Source: Rhodobacteraceae bacterium KLH11
GTDB lineage: Bacteria; Pseudomonadota; Alphaproteobacteria; Rhodobacterales; Rhodobacteraceae
Direction of reading: 5' to 3'
Length of the DNA: 64,000 nt
Assembly: GCA_000158135.1 (NCBI GenBank)
Contig: DS999531.1
Coordinates: 2,969,259 to 3,033,258 of the forward strand
Position numbers and translations under genes: made by a program. Positions 20,189 to 29,807 of the stretch are shown here, one piece after another. The notes under the pieces are model-generated. The model was given only the letters and a program-made list of their open reading frames with translations, ran no database searches and had not been told where the DNA came from. Numbering within the stretch: the first letter of the stretch is position 1; each line of letters starts with the position of its first letter.

Positions 20189-20339
20189 ACCAAAATAGGT
20201 TATCTGTGGCAACTTCGAAGTTGAGCACAACAACGAGGCAGTTCAGATACTGACCGACCCAGGCTTTTCCGGCTCGGTGGCCAGCGGCGACAAATCTGAC
20301 AAGGAAGAAAGCACGGGCGGCTCTCGGTGCTTTGTGGAT

Positions 20340-20519
20340 TGTGATCTGGAACCGGCGTATCTCTGCCCGCAGATCTGGGGTGTGTTTCTGATCATGGGGC
20401 TTTTGAACACCGTGCTGCCCTTCTCGCTTATGGCTTCGGGGCAGTTCTATGTGGAAACCGGGCTGACCCCGGTCCTGAACGCCGCCACCGCGATTGACGC
20501 CGCTGATCGCCCGTTTTAG
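20340..20519 (+). pseudogene. EamA transporter remnant
   Basis: The frame at about 20376-20507 reads IWGVFLIMGLLNTVLPFSLM then GLTPVLNAATA, an internal piece of a DMT/EamA exporter, which normally has about 300 residues. The sequence before and after it (from about 20189 and up to the stop at 20519) has no resemblance to the family. No start or intact second repeat is present. It is a broken gene at the right edge of the accessory segment. Confidence 0.65.
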
Positions 20520-20546
20520 CTAGGGCAAAACAAGAGGTGACGGATA

Positions 20547-21419
20547 ATGATTTACAACTCGGCAACGGACTGGCGCGATGCCGCGCGAAAAAAAGTGCTG
20601 TTCTTCGGCATGTCCGGGCTGGGGAAATCCTATGTCTCGAACACCCTGCGGGATGCGGGGGATTGGTTTCATTACTCGATCGACTACCGCATCGGCACCC
20701 GTTACATGGGCGAATACATCACCGACAACGCCAAGGCCGAAGCGATGAAAGTGCCGTTTCTGCGCGAGCTTCTGCTTACGGATTCGATCTATATCGGCTC
20801 AAACATCACGTTTCAGAACCTGACGCCGGTCTCGGCCTATCTGGGCAAACCCGGCAACCCCGAACGCGGCGGTCTGGAGATATCCGAATACCAACTGCGG
20901 CAGGAACAGTTCCGACAGGCCGAAATTTACGCTCTGCTGGACACAAAATACTTTGTCGAGCGGGCCAGGCGCCTCTACAGCTATCCCAACTTTATCTGCG
21001 ACACCGGTGGGTCGATTTGTGAATGGGTCGAGCCCGAAGATCCGAATGACCAGATTCTGACCGAACTGTCCAGCCAGACGCTGATGATCTGGATCAAGGG
21101 CGATGACGCCCATACCGAAGAGCTGATCCGGCGTTTTGACAAGGCGCCCAAACCGATGTCGTATCAGGCTGCCTTTCTGCAACGGGTCTGGTCCGAATAC
21201 CTTGCCCTAAACACCTGTTCGGGCGATGAGGTTGATCCCGATGCGTTCATCCGCTGGACCTATGCGCGGGCGCTGGCGCACCGGCAGCCGCGCTACGAGG
21301 CGATGGCGCGGAACTGGGGTGTCACAATCGCAGCGGACGATGTCGCGAAAGTACGTGATAGCGCTGATTTCAATGAGTTGATCGAGCGCACCCTTGAGAC
21401 CCGCCCCAACCCCACCTAA
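20547..21419 (+). CDS. P-loop ATPase of unknown function
   Basis: A 290-residue protein with a Walker A motif GMSGLGKS at residues 21-28, recalling small nucleotide or shikimate kinases. It belongs to a family simply called ATPase in alphaproteobacteria. AGAGGTG lies before the ATG. It is 38 bases upstream of metA on the same strand and probably cotranscribed with it, but no link to methionine synthesis can be read from the sequence. No membrane segments. Confidence 0.72.
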   Translation: MIYNSATDWRDAARKKVLFFGMSGLGKSYVSNTLRDAGDWFHYSIDYRIGTRYMGEYITDNAKAEAMKVPFLRELLLTDSIYIGSNITFQNLTPVSAYLGKPGNPERGGLEISEYQLRQEQFRQAEIYALLDTKYFVERARRLYSYPNFICDTGGSICEWVEPEDPNDQILTELSSQTLMIWIKGDDAHTEELIRRFDKAPKPMSYQAAFLQRVWSEYLALNTCSGDEVDPDAFIRWTYARALAHRQPRYEAMARNWGVTIAADDVAKVRDSADFNELIERTLETRPNPT

Positions 21420-21457
21420 GTTCCAGACTTCCTTCGCAGTTTCAACGATGTGACCTG

Positions 21458-22396
21458 ATGCCGATCAAGATACCCTCAGACCTGCCCGCCTTTGATATCC
21501 TCAGCAATGAGGGCGTTATGGTGATGCCCGAAGATCAGGCATCGCGGCAGGATATTCGACCGCTGCGGATCGGCCTGCTGAACCTGATGCCAAAGAAGAT
21601 TCAGACGGAAAACCAGTTTGCCCGCCTGATTGGTGCGACCCCGCTGCAGATCGAGCTGTCGCTGATCCGTATGACAGAGCATCAGACCAAGAACACAGCC
21701 GCCGCACATATGGCTGAATTCTACCAGTCTTTTCAGGAAGTTAAGGATCAGAAATTCGATGGCCTGATCATCACCGGCGCCCCAATCGAGCATCTGGATT
21801 TTCCCGATGTCACCTATTGGGACGAGATGCGCGAAGTGTTCGAATGGACCCAGACCAACGTACATTCCACCTTTGGTGTCTGCTGGGGTGGTATGGCGAT
21901 GATCAACCATTTCCACGATGTCAAAAAACACATGCTGGATGCCAAGGCATTTGGCTGTTTCCGGCACCGGAATCTGGCCCCATCCTCTCCGTTTTTGCGC
22001 GGCTTTTCAGATGATTGCGTCATTCCTGTCAGTCGCTGGACAGAGATGCGGCAATACGAGATTGACGCCGTGCCCGACCTGATCACTCTGCTTGGCAGCG
22101 ATGATTCCGGCCCCTGTCTGGTTGAGGATCCGATGCATCGTGCGCTCTATATCTTCAACCATTTCGAATATGACAGCGATACGCTCAAACAGGAATATGA
22201 CCGGGACGTGGCCAATGGCACATCAATCAACGTGCCGATCAACTATTATCCCGATGATGACCCAAGACAGAATCCGCAGAACCGTTGGCGGAGCCACGCC
22301 CATTTGCTTTATGGCAACTGGATCAGCGAAATCTATGAAACAACGCCGTTCGATATCAACCGGATCGGCGTCGATACAACTGATTTGAGGGCCTGA
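21458..22396 (+). CDS. metAA: Homoserine O-acetyltransferase (MetA family)
   Basis: A 312-residue MetA-family enzyme that activates homoserine for methionine synthesis. The nucleophile is Cys142 in GVCWGGM. Residue 111 is Glu (GAPIEH); in studied MetA enzymes Glu111 goes with acetyl-CoA and Gly111 with succinyl-CoA, so acetyl-CoA is the predicted donor despite the usual name homoserine O-succinyltransferase. An alpha/beta hydrolase gene begins four bases after the stop. No SAM riboswitch is seen in the short leader. Confidence 0.93.
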   Translation: MPIKIPSDLPAFDILSNEGVMVMPEDQASRQDIRPLRIGLLNLMPKKIQTENQFARLIGATPLQIELSLIRMTEHQTKNTAAAHMAEFYQSFQEVKDQKFDGLIITGAPIEHLDFPDVTYWDEMREVFEWTQTNVHSTFGVCWGGMAMINHFHDVKKHMLDAKAFGCFRHRNLAPSSPFLRGFSDDCVIPVSRWTEMRQYEIDAVPDLITLLGSDDSGPCLVEDPMHRALYIFNHFEYDSDTLKQEYDRDVANGTSINVPINYYPDDDPRQNPQNRWRSHAHLLYGNWISEIYETTPFDINRIGVDTTDLRA

Positions 22397-22400
22397 ACCG

Positions 22401-23351
22401 ATGCTGCGCGCCGGTATCGTTGTTCTGGTTCTTTTGGCAATTGTCTGGGGCGTGGCGATCTGGCGTGCGACGGCCAACGAATCCCGCACCGAGGCCGCGT
22501 TTCCCCCCGAAGGTCAAATTCTGGATGTGGACGGCATCGCCGTGCATGCCGTTGTCATGGGCGCAGGCCCGGATGTGGTGCTGATCCATGGTTCAAGCGG
22601 CAACACGCGCGATATGACTTTTGCGCTGGCACCGATTCTGGCCGATAATTATCGCGTCATCGTGTTCGACCGGCCCGGGTTAGGTTACTCGGAAAGGTTT
22701 AACTCCGATGGCGAAACCATTGTTGAACAAGCAGAAATCCTGCAGCGCGCGGCGGCACAGCTTGGTGCTGAAAAGCCCATTGTTGCCGGGCAAAGCTATG
22801 GCGGGTCGGTCTCGCTCGCCTGGGCTGTCACGCGGCCTGAAAACATCTCGGCCCTGGTGCTGATAGCACCGGCTGCTATCCCGTGGGAAACGCCGCTGGA
22901 TACGTTCAACACGATCGGCTCGACCTCTGCGGGCAATGCGCTGGCTCTGCCTCTGATTTCCGCCTATGTGCCCGATTGGTACGTCTCAAAGGCGCTGGAT
23001 CGGGTTTTTGCTCCGCAGAAAGCCCCGGAAGGATATGCTGAACATTTCGGCCCCGAGCTGAGCATGCGCCGCGCTTCCATGCATGCAAACGCCAAACATC
23101 GGGCAAATCTGCTGGCTGAGGTGACCGCGCTTGAACCCCGCTATGGCGAGATCGCCGTGCCCACCGAAATCATCCATGGCACGGCTGATACCACTGTCAA
23201 ACTGGAATGGCATTCCAGGCGTCTGATCGAACAGATCCCCGGCGCGGAACTGGTCGAGCTGGAAGGCATCGGCCACATGCCACAGATCGTTGCCGCCCCC
23301 GAGGTTGCCGCCGCGATTGATCGTGCAGCTGAACGTGCGGGTTTGCGTTAG
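22401..23351 (+). CDS. Alpha/beta hydrolase, membrane-anchored
   Basis: A 316-residue alpha/beta hydrolase with an N-terminal hydrophobic helix (about residues 3-20) that likely anchors it in the inner membrane. The oxyanion motif is VLIHGSSG, the nucleophile Ser is in GQSYGGS, the acid Asp in HGTADTTV and the His in GIGHMPQ. GAGGG precedes the ATG, and it follows metAA by four bases. The substrate is unknown; the neighbouring metAA does not imply a metabolic link. Confidence 0.83.
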   Translation: MLRAGIVVLVLLAIVWGVAIWRATANESRTEAAFPPEGQILDVDGIAVHAVVMGAGPDVVLIHGSSGNTRDMTFALAPILADNYRVIVFDRPGLGYSERFNSDGETIVEQAEILQRAAAQLGAEKPIVAGQSYGGSVSLAWAVTRPENISALVLIAPAAIPWETPLDTFNTIGSTSAGNALALPLISAYVPDWYVSKALDRVFAPQKAPEGYAEHFGPELSMRRASMHANAKHRANLLAEVTALEPRYGEIAVPTEIIHGTADTTVKLEWHSRRLIEQIPGAELVELEGIGHMPQIVAAPEVAAAIDRAAERAGLR

Positions 23352-23400
23352 GCTCATCCGTAATCCATAGTAAGATATGGATTTTATGGCGAGGCCAGAC

Positions 23401-24270
23401 ATGACCCGATCAGAACAGGGCGCGATCGAAAGCTATTTCCGCAACCACGCGCCTGCGCCCATTCGCAAGGCCATCGAAGAGGCCAAGAAAGGCGAGATTC
23501 TAAATCCGTCCTACCCCTACCCGGAGAAAATGAAGGGCAAAGACTATGACCGGCAGATGAATGCCCTGCAGATTGAACTGGTCAAAATGCAATCCTGGGT
23601 CAAGGAAACCGGGCAACGCGTGGCGATCCTGTTCGAAGGCCGCGACGCGGCTGGCAAAGGGGGCACGATCAAACGGTTTCGCGAGAACCTCAATCCGCGG
23701 GGGGCCCGCAATGTCGCGCTCAGCAAACCGTCCGAGGCTGAACGCAGCCAGTGGTATTTCCAGCGTTATATCTCGCACCTTCCTTCGGCCGAAGAAATCG
23801 TGTTCTTCGACCGCAGCTGGTACAATCGGGGTGTCGTCGAAAACGTCTTTGGCTTTTGCACATCTGACGAGCGTGAACGTTTCTTTCGGCAGGTTCTGCC
23901 GCTTGAGAACGGGTTCCAAAATGACGGTATTCACCTGTTCAAGTTCTGGCTGAATGTGGGGCGCGCGGAACAGCTGAACCGTTTTCTTGCCCGTGAAACC
24001 GACCCGTTGAAGCAGTGGAAATTAAGCCCGATCGACATTGCGGGCCTGCAGAAATGGGAAGAATACAGCCAGTCCATCTCGGAAACGCTTACACGAAGCC
24101 ATTCCGAACATTGCCCGTGGACGATCATCCGCTCGGATGACAAGAAACGTGCCCGGTTGGCGGCCATCCGCACTGTGCTGAGCGCGCTGGATTACACCGA
24201 AAAAGATACAGATGTGGTTGGCACCCCGGATAAGAAAATCAGCGGCGGGCCGGACATCTGGGATGCCTGA
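23401..24270 (+). CDS. ppk2: Polyphosphate kinase 2
   Basis: A PPK2-family enzyme of 289 residues that uses polyphosphate to phosphorylate nucleotides. Walker [10 protein letters not shown] is near residues 80-88, Walker B and the catalytic arginines are in [13 protein letters not shown], and the lid module is [12 protein letters not shown]. The one-domain size fits class I. GCGAGG lies before the ATG at 23401; in-frame ATGs at 23377 and 23386 would add up to eight residues. The preferred nucleotide cannot be told from sequence. Confidence 0.9.
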   Translation: MTRSEQGAIESYFRNHAPAPIRKAIEEAKKGEILNPSYPYPEKMKGKDYDRQMNALQIELVKMQSWVKETGQRVAILFEGRDAAGKGGTIKRFRENLNPRGARNVALSKPSEAERSQWYFQRYISHLPSAEEIVFFDRSWYNRGVVENVFGFCTSDERERFFRQVLPLENGFQNDGIHLFKFWLNVGRAEQLNRFLARETDPLKQWKLSPIDIAGLQKWEEYSQSISETLTRSHSEHCPWTIIRSDDKKRARLAAIRTVLSALDYTEKDTDVVGTPDKKISGGPDIWDA

Positions 24271-24353
24271 GCGCTTGATAACACAAAACCCGGCACGCGC
24301 TGGATCAGACCCCAGCCTCTGCATATATAACACCAAAGACGCCTGAGGCCGGG

Positions 24354-24968
24354 ATGACAAAACGCGGATACCACCACGGAAACCTGAAACAAGCCTTGAT
24401 CGAGGCCGCCCTGTCCCTGATCGAGCAAAAAGGACCGACGGGCTTTACCCTGTCCGAGGCGGCCAAAACAGCCGGGGTGACCCCGGCTGCGGTCTATCGC
24501 CACTATCAAGGGCGCGAAGACCTGATCGCCGAGGCGGCGCGTCAGGGGTTTGAGATGTTCGCGGACCTGATGCAGTTTGCCTATGACAAAGGGCAACCCT
24601 CTGCGCTGGCGGCGTTTGAAGCCACGGGGCGCGCCTATCTCGCCTTTGCGCGCAAACATCCCGGCCACTATATCGCCATGTTCGAAAGCGGGATTTCGGT
24701 GAACCGGACACCCGAACTGGCCCTTGCCGCCAACCGCGCCAAAAGCGTGTTGGAGAAAGTCGCCGGTGATCTTTCGCAGCATATCCCACCAGAAAAACGC
24801 CCACCTGCATCCATGTTCAGCGCCCATATCTGGGCGATGAGTCACGGTGTCGTCGAACTCTACGCGCGTAACACTGGCGCCAGTTCCCCTTTCCCGCCCG
24901 AGGATTTGCTGGAAAGTGGCATCGGCATCTATCTGCGCGGTCTGGGTTTGGTCGCACAAGACGAGTAG
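24354..24968 (+). CDS. TetR/AcrR family regulator
   Basis: A 204-residue repressor-type protein with an N-terminal TetR helix-turn-helix (FTLSEAAKTAGVTPAAVYRHY, about residues 35-55) and a C-terminal domain with the WHG-like group pattern near WAMSHGVVELY. TGAGG precedes the ATG. Neither neighbour is an obvious drug pump. It might control the beta-barrel gene downstream. Confidence 0.87.
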   Translation: MTKRGYHHGNLKQALIEAALSLIEQKGPTGFTLSEAAKTAGVTPAAVYRHYQGREDLIAEAARQGFEMFADLMQFAYDKGQPSALAAFEATGRAYLAFARKHPGHYIAMFESGISVNRTPELALAANRAKSVLEKVAGDLSQHIPPEKRPPASMFSAHIWAMSHGVVELYARNTGASSPFPPEDLLESGIGIYLRGLGLVAQDE

Positions 24969-25029
24969 CCATATCGACATGCGGTCGATCATGCTGCAAT
25001 ATCAGCATCAATTAATGCATAAATATGAA

Positions 25030-25035
25030 TATAAT
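25030..25035 (+). promoter_or_regulatory. Possible -10 element for the beta-barrel gene
   Basis: A perfect TATAAT within an AT-rich block at 25001-25040. The hexamer 17 bases upstream (ATCAAT) is a poor -35. If used, the leader would be about 180 bases long. Confidence 0.3.
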
Positions 25036-25219
25036 GATCATGCGCTTGCGCACGGTTCCGCCATTCTACGCGACGCTGAAAATTATACGGCCTTCACCCG
25101 GGCACAATCTGCAATTGCCGGGGAATGTCGGCGCGAAAATTGGACAAAACCCAAGATGCAGCGGCATGATTGCGCATAAAACAGAATTTAAAAACAAGGG
25201 ATTCAGCGGGAGAACAGCA

Positions 25220-25972
25220 ATGGGTACAACAACAAGATGGCGCGCATTGGCGCTGGGGGTGTCATTGGCTGGCACAACGGCCTCTATGGCCATGGCGCAA
25301 CAATCGGATTGGTCTTATGCGGCTTCGATCTATCTGTCCATGCCTGAAACCCGAACCTCTTTGAACACGCCAGCAGGCACTGTGGATGGAACCCTGAGCT
25401 TTTCCGACGCGCTTGAGAACCTCGATTTTGCCTTCATGGCTGCCTTCTCGGCCACCAATGGACGTTGGTCGTTTCTGGCCGACTACAACTATACCGACCT
25501 CTCTTTCAGCAGTGATACGCCCGGCCCTGCCAGCTCGGGTCTGGAGACCTCATTCACCACGCAATATCTCAGCGGCTATGCCGGTTATCGGGCCTATAGC
25601 GATCAAACCGCAAACGTGGATATCATCGGCGGGTTCAGGTGGTTCCGCACCGAATCCGAATTCAGACTGCAACCGGGTGCCGCCCCCGGCAGGCGTACAA
25701 ATGTTGACGAAAGCTGGACCGATCCGATCATCGGCGCACGGGCGCGTATGACGTTTTCGGATAAATGGTCAGGTACAGGGCTTGTCGATTATGGCGGCTT
25801 CAGAAGTGGTAGCGAGACCTGGCAAGTGTTGTTGACGGCAGATTATGCAATCAACGAACGCTGGTTGATCCGGGGCGGATACCGTTACATTTCATTCGAC
25901 CATGATATTGATGGCAATGACTTCAAATTCGATCAGTCCGGGCCGCTTCTGGGTGCAACCTATCGCTTTTAA
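25220..25972 (+). CDS. Outer-membrane beta-barrel protein
   Basis: A 250-residue exported protein: signal peptide to about residue 25 (ending AMA before QQSDW), followed by alternating amphipathic strands and a C-terminal phenylalanine (TYRF), the classic barrel end. GGGAG precedes the ATG at 25220. The frame stays open upstream to 25025, but that part does not look coding. It resembles small OmpW/OprB-like or OmpA-type barrels of unknown role. Confidence 0.78.
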   Translation: MGTTTRWRALALGVSLAGTTASMAMAQQSDWSYAASIYLSMPETRTSLNTPAGTVDGTLSFSDALENLDFAFMAAFSATNGRWSFLADYNYTDLSFSSDTPGPASSGLETSFTTQYLSGYAGYRAYSDQTANVDIIGGFRWFRTESEFRLQPGAAPGRRTNVDESWTDPIIGARARMTFSDKWSGTGLVDYGGFRSGSETWQVLLTADYAINERWLIRGGYRYISFDHDIDGNDFKFDQSGPLLGATYRF

Positions 25973-26120
25973 GCCGTGGGCCCAAATCGCGCAGACTTGA
26001 TGAAATTGGCAAGGAGCCTAAGGGAGTCGAACTTCGCAAGCTCTCATCGTTTCTACGAAACGACTGCCGCCCGGCAAGAATATCTGATTGGCGCTGGCAT
26101 TTCGCTGCGCGAAAAGCCGG

Positions 26121-26210
26121 TGGCGGAGAGACAGGGATTCGAACCCTGGAGACGGTTTCCCGCCTACACACTTTCCAGGCGTGCGCCTTCGACCACTCGG
26201 CCACCTCTCC
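26121..26210 (-). tRNA. tRNA-Ser(GGA)
   Basis: A 90-base gene including encoded CCA. It folds as a long-variable-arm tRNA: 7-base acceptor GGAGAGG / TCTCTCC, a D arm beginning GCCGAGTGG, anticodon GGA in CTGGAAA, a variable-arm stem, and TTCGAAT in the T loop. Discriminator base is G73, as usual for serine tRNAs. Confidence 0.97.
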
Positions 26211-26220
26211 GTGCGGGCGA

Positions 26221-26249
26221 TATTTGGACTATCGAAACCGGATTTGCAA
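26221..26249 (-). promoter_or_regulatory. Candidate promoter of tRNA-Ser
   Basis: On the minus strand, TTGCAA (26249-26244) and CAAATA (26226-26221) are spaced by 17 bases, ending ten bases before the tRNA. The -35 is good and the -10 is weak. Confidence 0.45.
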
Positions 26250-26267
26250 GGCCCGATTAACGCTGAA

Positions 26268-28704
26268 TTACAGCTCGTCCCCGTCGCCCGAATCCACATC
26301 TGCTTCGGTCAGATCAATCGGGCCGGAACGCTTAGCGAGCCCCGCAACTTGTTGGGCTGATTCCGCTTCGGGCTGCGGGTCAGCTCCATTGCGCAGCACT
26401 TCGGCATTGCGCAGCCAGACATCGCGCTGCGCGAACGGAATCTCGATACCTTCTTCCACGAAGCGGCGGTTGATCTCATGGTTCATATCCGATTTGACGG
26501 ACAGCACCCAGTTCACATCCCGCAGGATCGCGCGGATTTCGAAATCCAGCGAATCCGCACCAAACCCCTGGAACACGATGCTGGGGGCCGGGTTTGCCAA
26601 TACCATCGGGTGCGCGTTTGCGATCTCGCCCAGAATCGCCTCAACCCTGCGGGTATCGGTGCCATAGGCCACGCCAACGGGCACAATCAACCGACCAATC
26701 GTATTCCCGCGCGTGTAGTTCGTAACCACACCACTGATCAGGTCCGAGTTCGGTACAATCACATCTGACCGATCGAACGTCTCGATCCGCGTGGACCGGA
26801 CCGAGATATCGCGGACATACCCCATCATTCCGTTCACATCGATCCAGTCCCCTTTTGAAATCGGGCGTTCGACCAGAAGGATGATCCCCGACACAAAGTT
26901 CGACACGATGGTTTGCAGACCAAAACCGATCCCGACTGACAAGGCGCCCGCCACGATGGCCAGCGATGACAGGTCGAACCCGGCAACGATGATGGCGATC
27001 AACGCCGCCAGAAAAAACCCCGATATACCCGGTTCCCGATACGATGGCATTCTGCCCGCCCGGATCAATGCTGGTCTTGGGCAGCAATGAGTTACGCAGC
27101 CCGCTTTGCAAAAGGCGGGTCAGCATATAGCCGATGGCAAAGATGGCAGCGAAGGTCAGGAAATTGCTGGGTGAAATCGTGACGCCACCGATATCGAACC
27201 CCAGCAGCAACCGCGACCAGGCCTCAAGCAGATCAGTCTCACGGGCCCCCCAGTAGAGCGCCAGAATAGGCAGGGCCAGAATGGCCAGCCCAAACCCCAC
27301 CAGCACCGAGAACAGCGAATCCCGCGCCGCCTCGCCCTGCCCCGACAGCCAACCGTACACAGCGCTGATGAAACGCTGAACAATCACCAGCGCTGCGATC
27401 AGGATCAGAGTTTCGACGGCCGGGAACACAATCGCCTCGGCGGCGTTAATATAGCCAAACGCCGCCAGAACCGGCGTCGCGATACCAAGCAGGAACAAGG
27501 CCCGCCGCAGGAACTCGATCAGTTGGCTAAAGCCTGCGGCACGCCGGGGCGTGTCCTGATCTGCCTGATCTTGCCGGGGCTCAGATTGTCTGATCTGCCG
27601 CACACGCAGTAGCAGCAATGCGGTTGCCAGAACGACCGGAAAGCTAACAACGGCCCGTGTCGCGTCCGAGATATTTTCGATCTGCTCAAATAAAAGCGTC
27701 AGTTCATGCAGAATGAGCATCAGCGCAAGCAGATCAATATAGACCCGTAGCTCTTTGATTTTGCTTTCTGTTAGCCGCTGAAAGTTCTGGGCGGCCCCCA
27801 TCAGGTAAATCTGGCGGCCGATCCAGTCAAAATAGAACAGGATCGCGGCCCAATACGGAACCTCCTGAATCAGCAGCGTCCCGCGCAATCCCGGTACACC
27901 CGTCAGCATAATGGCCGCTATCAGCGCCACAACACCCAGCCAGGGCAGCACGATACGCAGCAGCGAGATCACAAAGGTCCAGACACCGCTGCCATGGCCG
28001 CCGAAAGCACGCAGATAGGCCCCCCCTTTTTCAGACCAATTGCGCCCAAAAAGCAGCAACACAGCCGAAATAGCCAGCAGGAGGAATATGCCGAGACCGC
28101 GCTCACGGATCTGTTCCTGCACGGTATCGGTGCGCAGATTTTCGACCGTTTCGTTGATCAGGCTTTGCGATGCTTCCTTTACATCGATCCATGCCGGCCG
28201 CCAGAAAATCGGGTTCAGGGGGGATGGCCCCCGTTCCAGCAACTCTCGTTTTTGACGATCCCGGATGATCCGGTCGATCTCACTGATCAAGCCATTGGCC
28301 CGGCTGAACGCTTCGTCCGAGATGATACGCGGGACACGCAAACTGTTAAGCTGGCTTTCCAGATGTTCCCGCAGCTTGGCAATGTCTTCCGGTTCAGTTT
28401 CGCCATCCGCAGGCGCAGGACCCAAGGCCTTAAGCTGCCCTTCCAACGTCTGGATACGATCGGTATTCGCGCCCCGCGCGCGGTTAAAGTCCTCTCGGTA
28501 ACTATTTATTTCAGAACGTAAATTCTCTAGGGAAGCATTCGATGCCCGGCTGGCCCGGATCACGGATTCCGCCCGGTCCGCCGTGCTGACCCAGCCCTGA
28601 TAATATTCGCTCTGCTGGTCTGTAAGCTGGGCGGATGCAATGCCGCCCAGCCCAAACAGGCATAACAATGTCAGAACCAGAAACAGGCGGACCTGTCGCA
28701 GCAT
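26268..28704 (-). pseudogene. MscS-like mechanosensitive channel (DUF3772), frameshifted
   Basis: Two overlapping frames together encode a MscS-type channel of over 800 residues. The N-terminal part (28704 to about 27015) has a signal peptide (FGLGGIASAQ), a coiled-coil DUF3772 region and many membrane helices. The C-terminal part (about 27015 to 26268) carries the pore helix ([22 protein letters not shown]) and the MscS beta domain. They join if one T is removed from a T6 run (A6 at 27012-27017 on the plus strand). Either it is a real disruption, a sequencing error, or slippage. The ATG overlaps the cysK stop by one base (TGATG). Confidence 0.85.
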
Positions 28705-29738
28705 CACACGTCCTCGAACACGCCGGGTATGCTGCGGGGTGCTTCGGTCATCCAATCGGGGACCGGCAATTCCTTCTCACGCAGAAATTCAGGGTTGAAC
28801 AGTTTCGACTGATAGCGGGTGCCATAATCGCACAGGATGGTGACGATGGTATGCCCCGGCCCGATGTCTCTGGCCAGCCGTACCGCACCGGCGATGTTGA
28901 TCGCGGTCGAACCGCCCATCACCAGACCCTCATCGCGCAGCAGGTCAAAGATATAGGGCAGCGCTTCATTGTCGGTCATCTGGTACGAGAAATCCGGCGT
29001 GAACCCTTCGAGGTTTTTGGTAATCCGCACCTGCCCAATGCCTTCGGCGATCGAGCTGCCCTCCATCGCGATCTCACCGGTGGTGTAATAGGAATAAAGC
29101 CCGGCCCCCATCGGATCCACCAATCCGATCTTGACACCTTTGGGCTGCAGCACGTCTGCCACCCCTGCCAGCGTCCCGCCCGAACCGACAGCGCTGACAA
29201 AGCCATCCACCTTACCCCCGGTCTGTTCCCAGATTTCGGGGCCGGTTGTCTCAACATGCGCCTGCCGGTTTGCGACATTATCGAACTGATTGGCCCAGAT
29301 TGCGCCGTTGGGTTCAGACTGCGCCAGTTGTTCGGCCAGACGGCGCGAATAATGGACGAAATTGTTGGGGTTACGATAGGGTGCGGCGGGTACCTGCACC
29401 AGTTGCGCCCCCGCCAGCCGGAGCATGTCTTTTTTCTCTTCCGACTGGGTTTCAGGTATGACGATTACCGTCTTGAACCCCATCGAGGCACCAACCAGCG
29501 CAAGACCGATACCAGTGTTGCCTGCAGTCCCCTCGACAATGGTACCGCCCGGTTTCAGGTCACCACGCGCTATCGCATCGCGGATGATATACAGTGCCGC
29601 CCGGTCTTTGACCGACTGCCCCGGATTCATGAATTCGGCCTTGCCGAGTATCTCGCACCCGGTCTCTTCGCTGACGCGGCGCAGCCGGATTAAAGGTGTT
29701 TTACCGACCGCGTCGGCAAGGTCTTGTGCAATGCGCAT
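28704..29738 (-). CDS. cysK: Cysteine synthase A
   Basis: A 344-residue PLP enzyme that makes cysteine from O-acetylserine and sulfide. The PLP lysine is Lys44 in SVKDR, and the phosphate loop TAGNTGIG is near residues 91-98. It is longer than most CysK proteins by about 25 residues at the C-terminus. AGAGG precedes the ATG. In Rhodobacter sphaeroides cysK lies with trgAB in a tellurite-resistance locus; the same three genes are adjacent here. Confidence 0.95.
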   Translation of the reverse strand: MRIAQDLADAVGKTPLIRLRRVSEETGCEILGKAEFMNPGQSVKDRAALYIIRDAIARGDLKPGGTIVEGTAGNTGIGLALVGASMGFKTVIVIPETQSEEKKDMLRLAGAQLVQVPAAPYRNPNNFVHYSRRLAEQLAQSEPNGAIWANQFDNVANRQAHVETTGPEIWEQTGGKVDGFVSAVGSGGTLAGVADVLQPKGVKIGLVDPMGAGLYSYYTTGEIAMEGSSIAEGIGQVRITKNLEGFTPDFSYQMTDNEALPYIFDLLRDEGLVMGGSTAINIAGAVRLARDIGPGHTIVTILCDYGTRYQSKLFNPEFLREKELPVPDWMTEAPRSIPGVFEDV

Positions 29739-29807
29739 GGCGTCCTCTTGTCATGTAGTGTTGCAGCAGATTTACAGGTGCCCAGTCGCGATCACAAGCG
29801 GCGATAG

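Noticed and set aside
21420-21457. SAM riboswitch before metAA
   Set aside because: Only 38 bases separate the genes, and the region before the ATPase gene shows no SAM-II pattern.
26121-26210. tRNA-Ser as an integration site
   Set aside because: No integrase gene or repeat of the tRNA 3' end is seen on either side.
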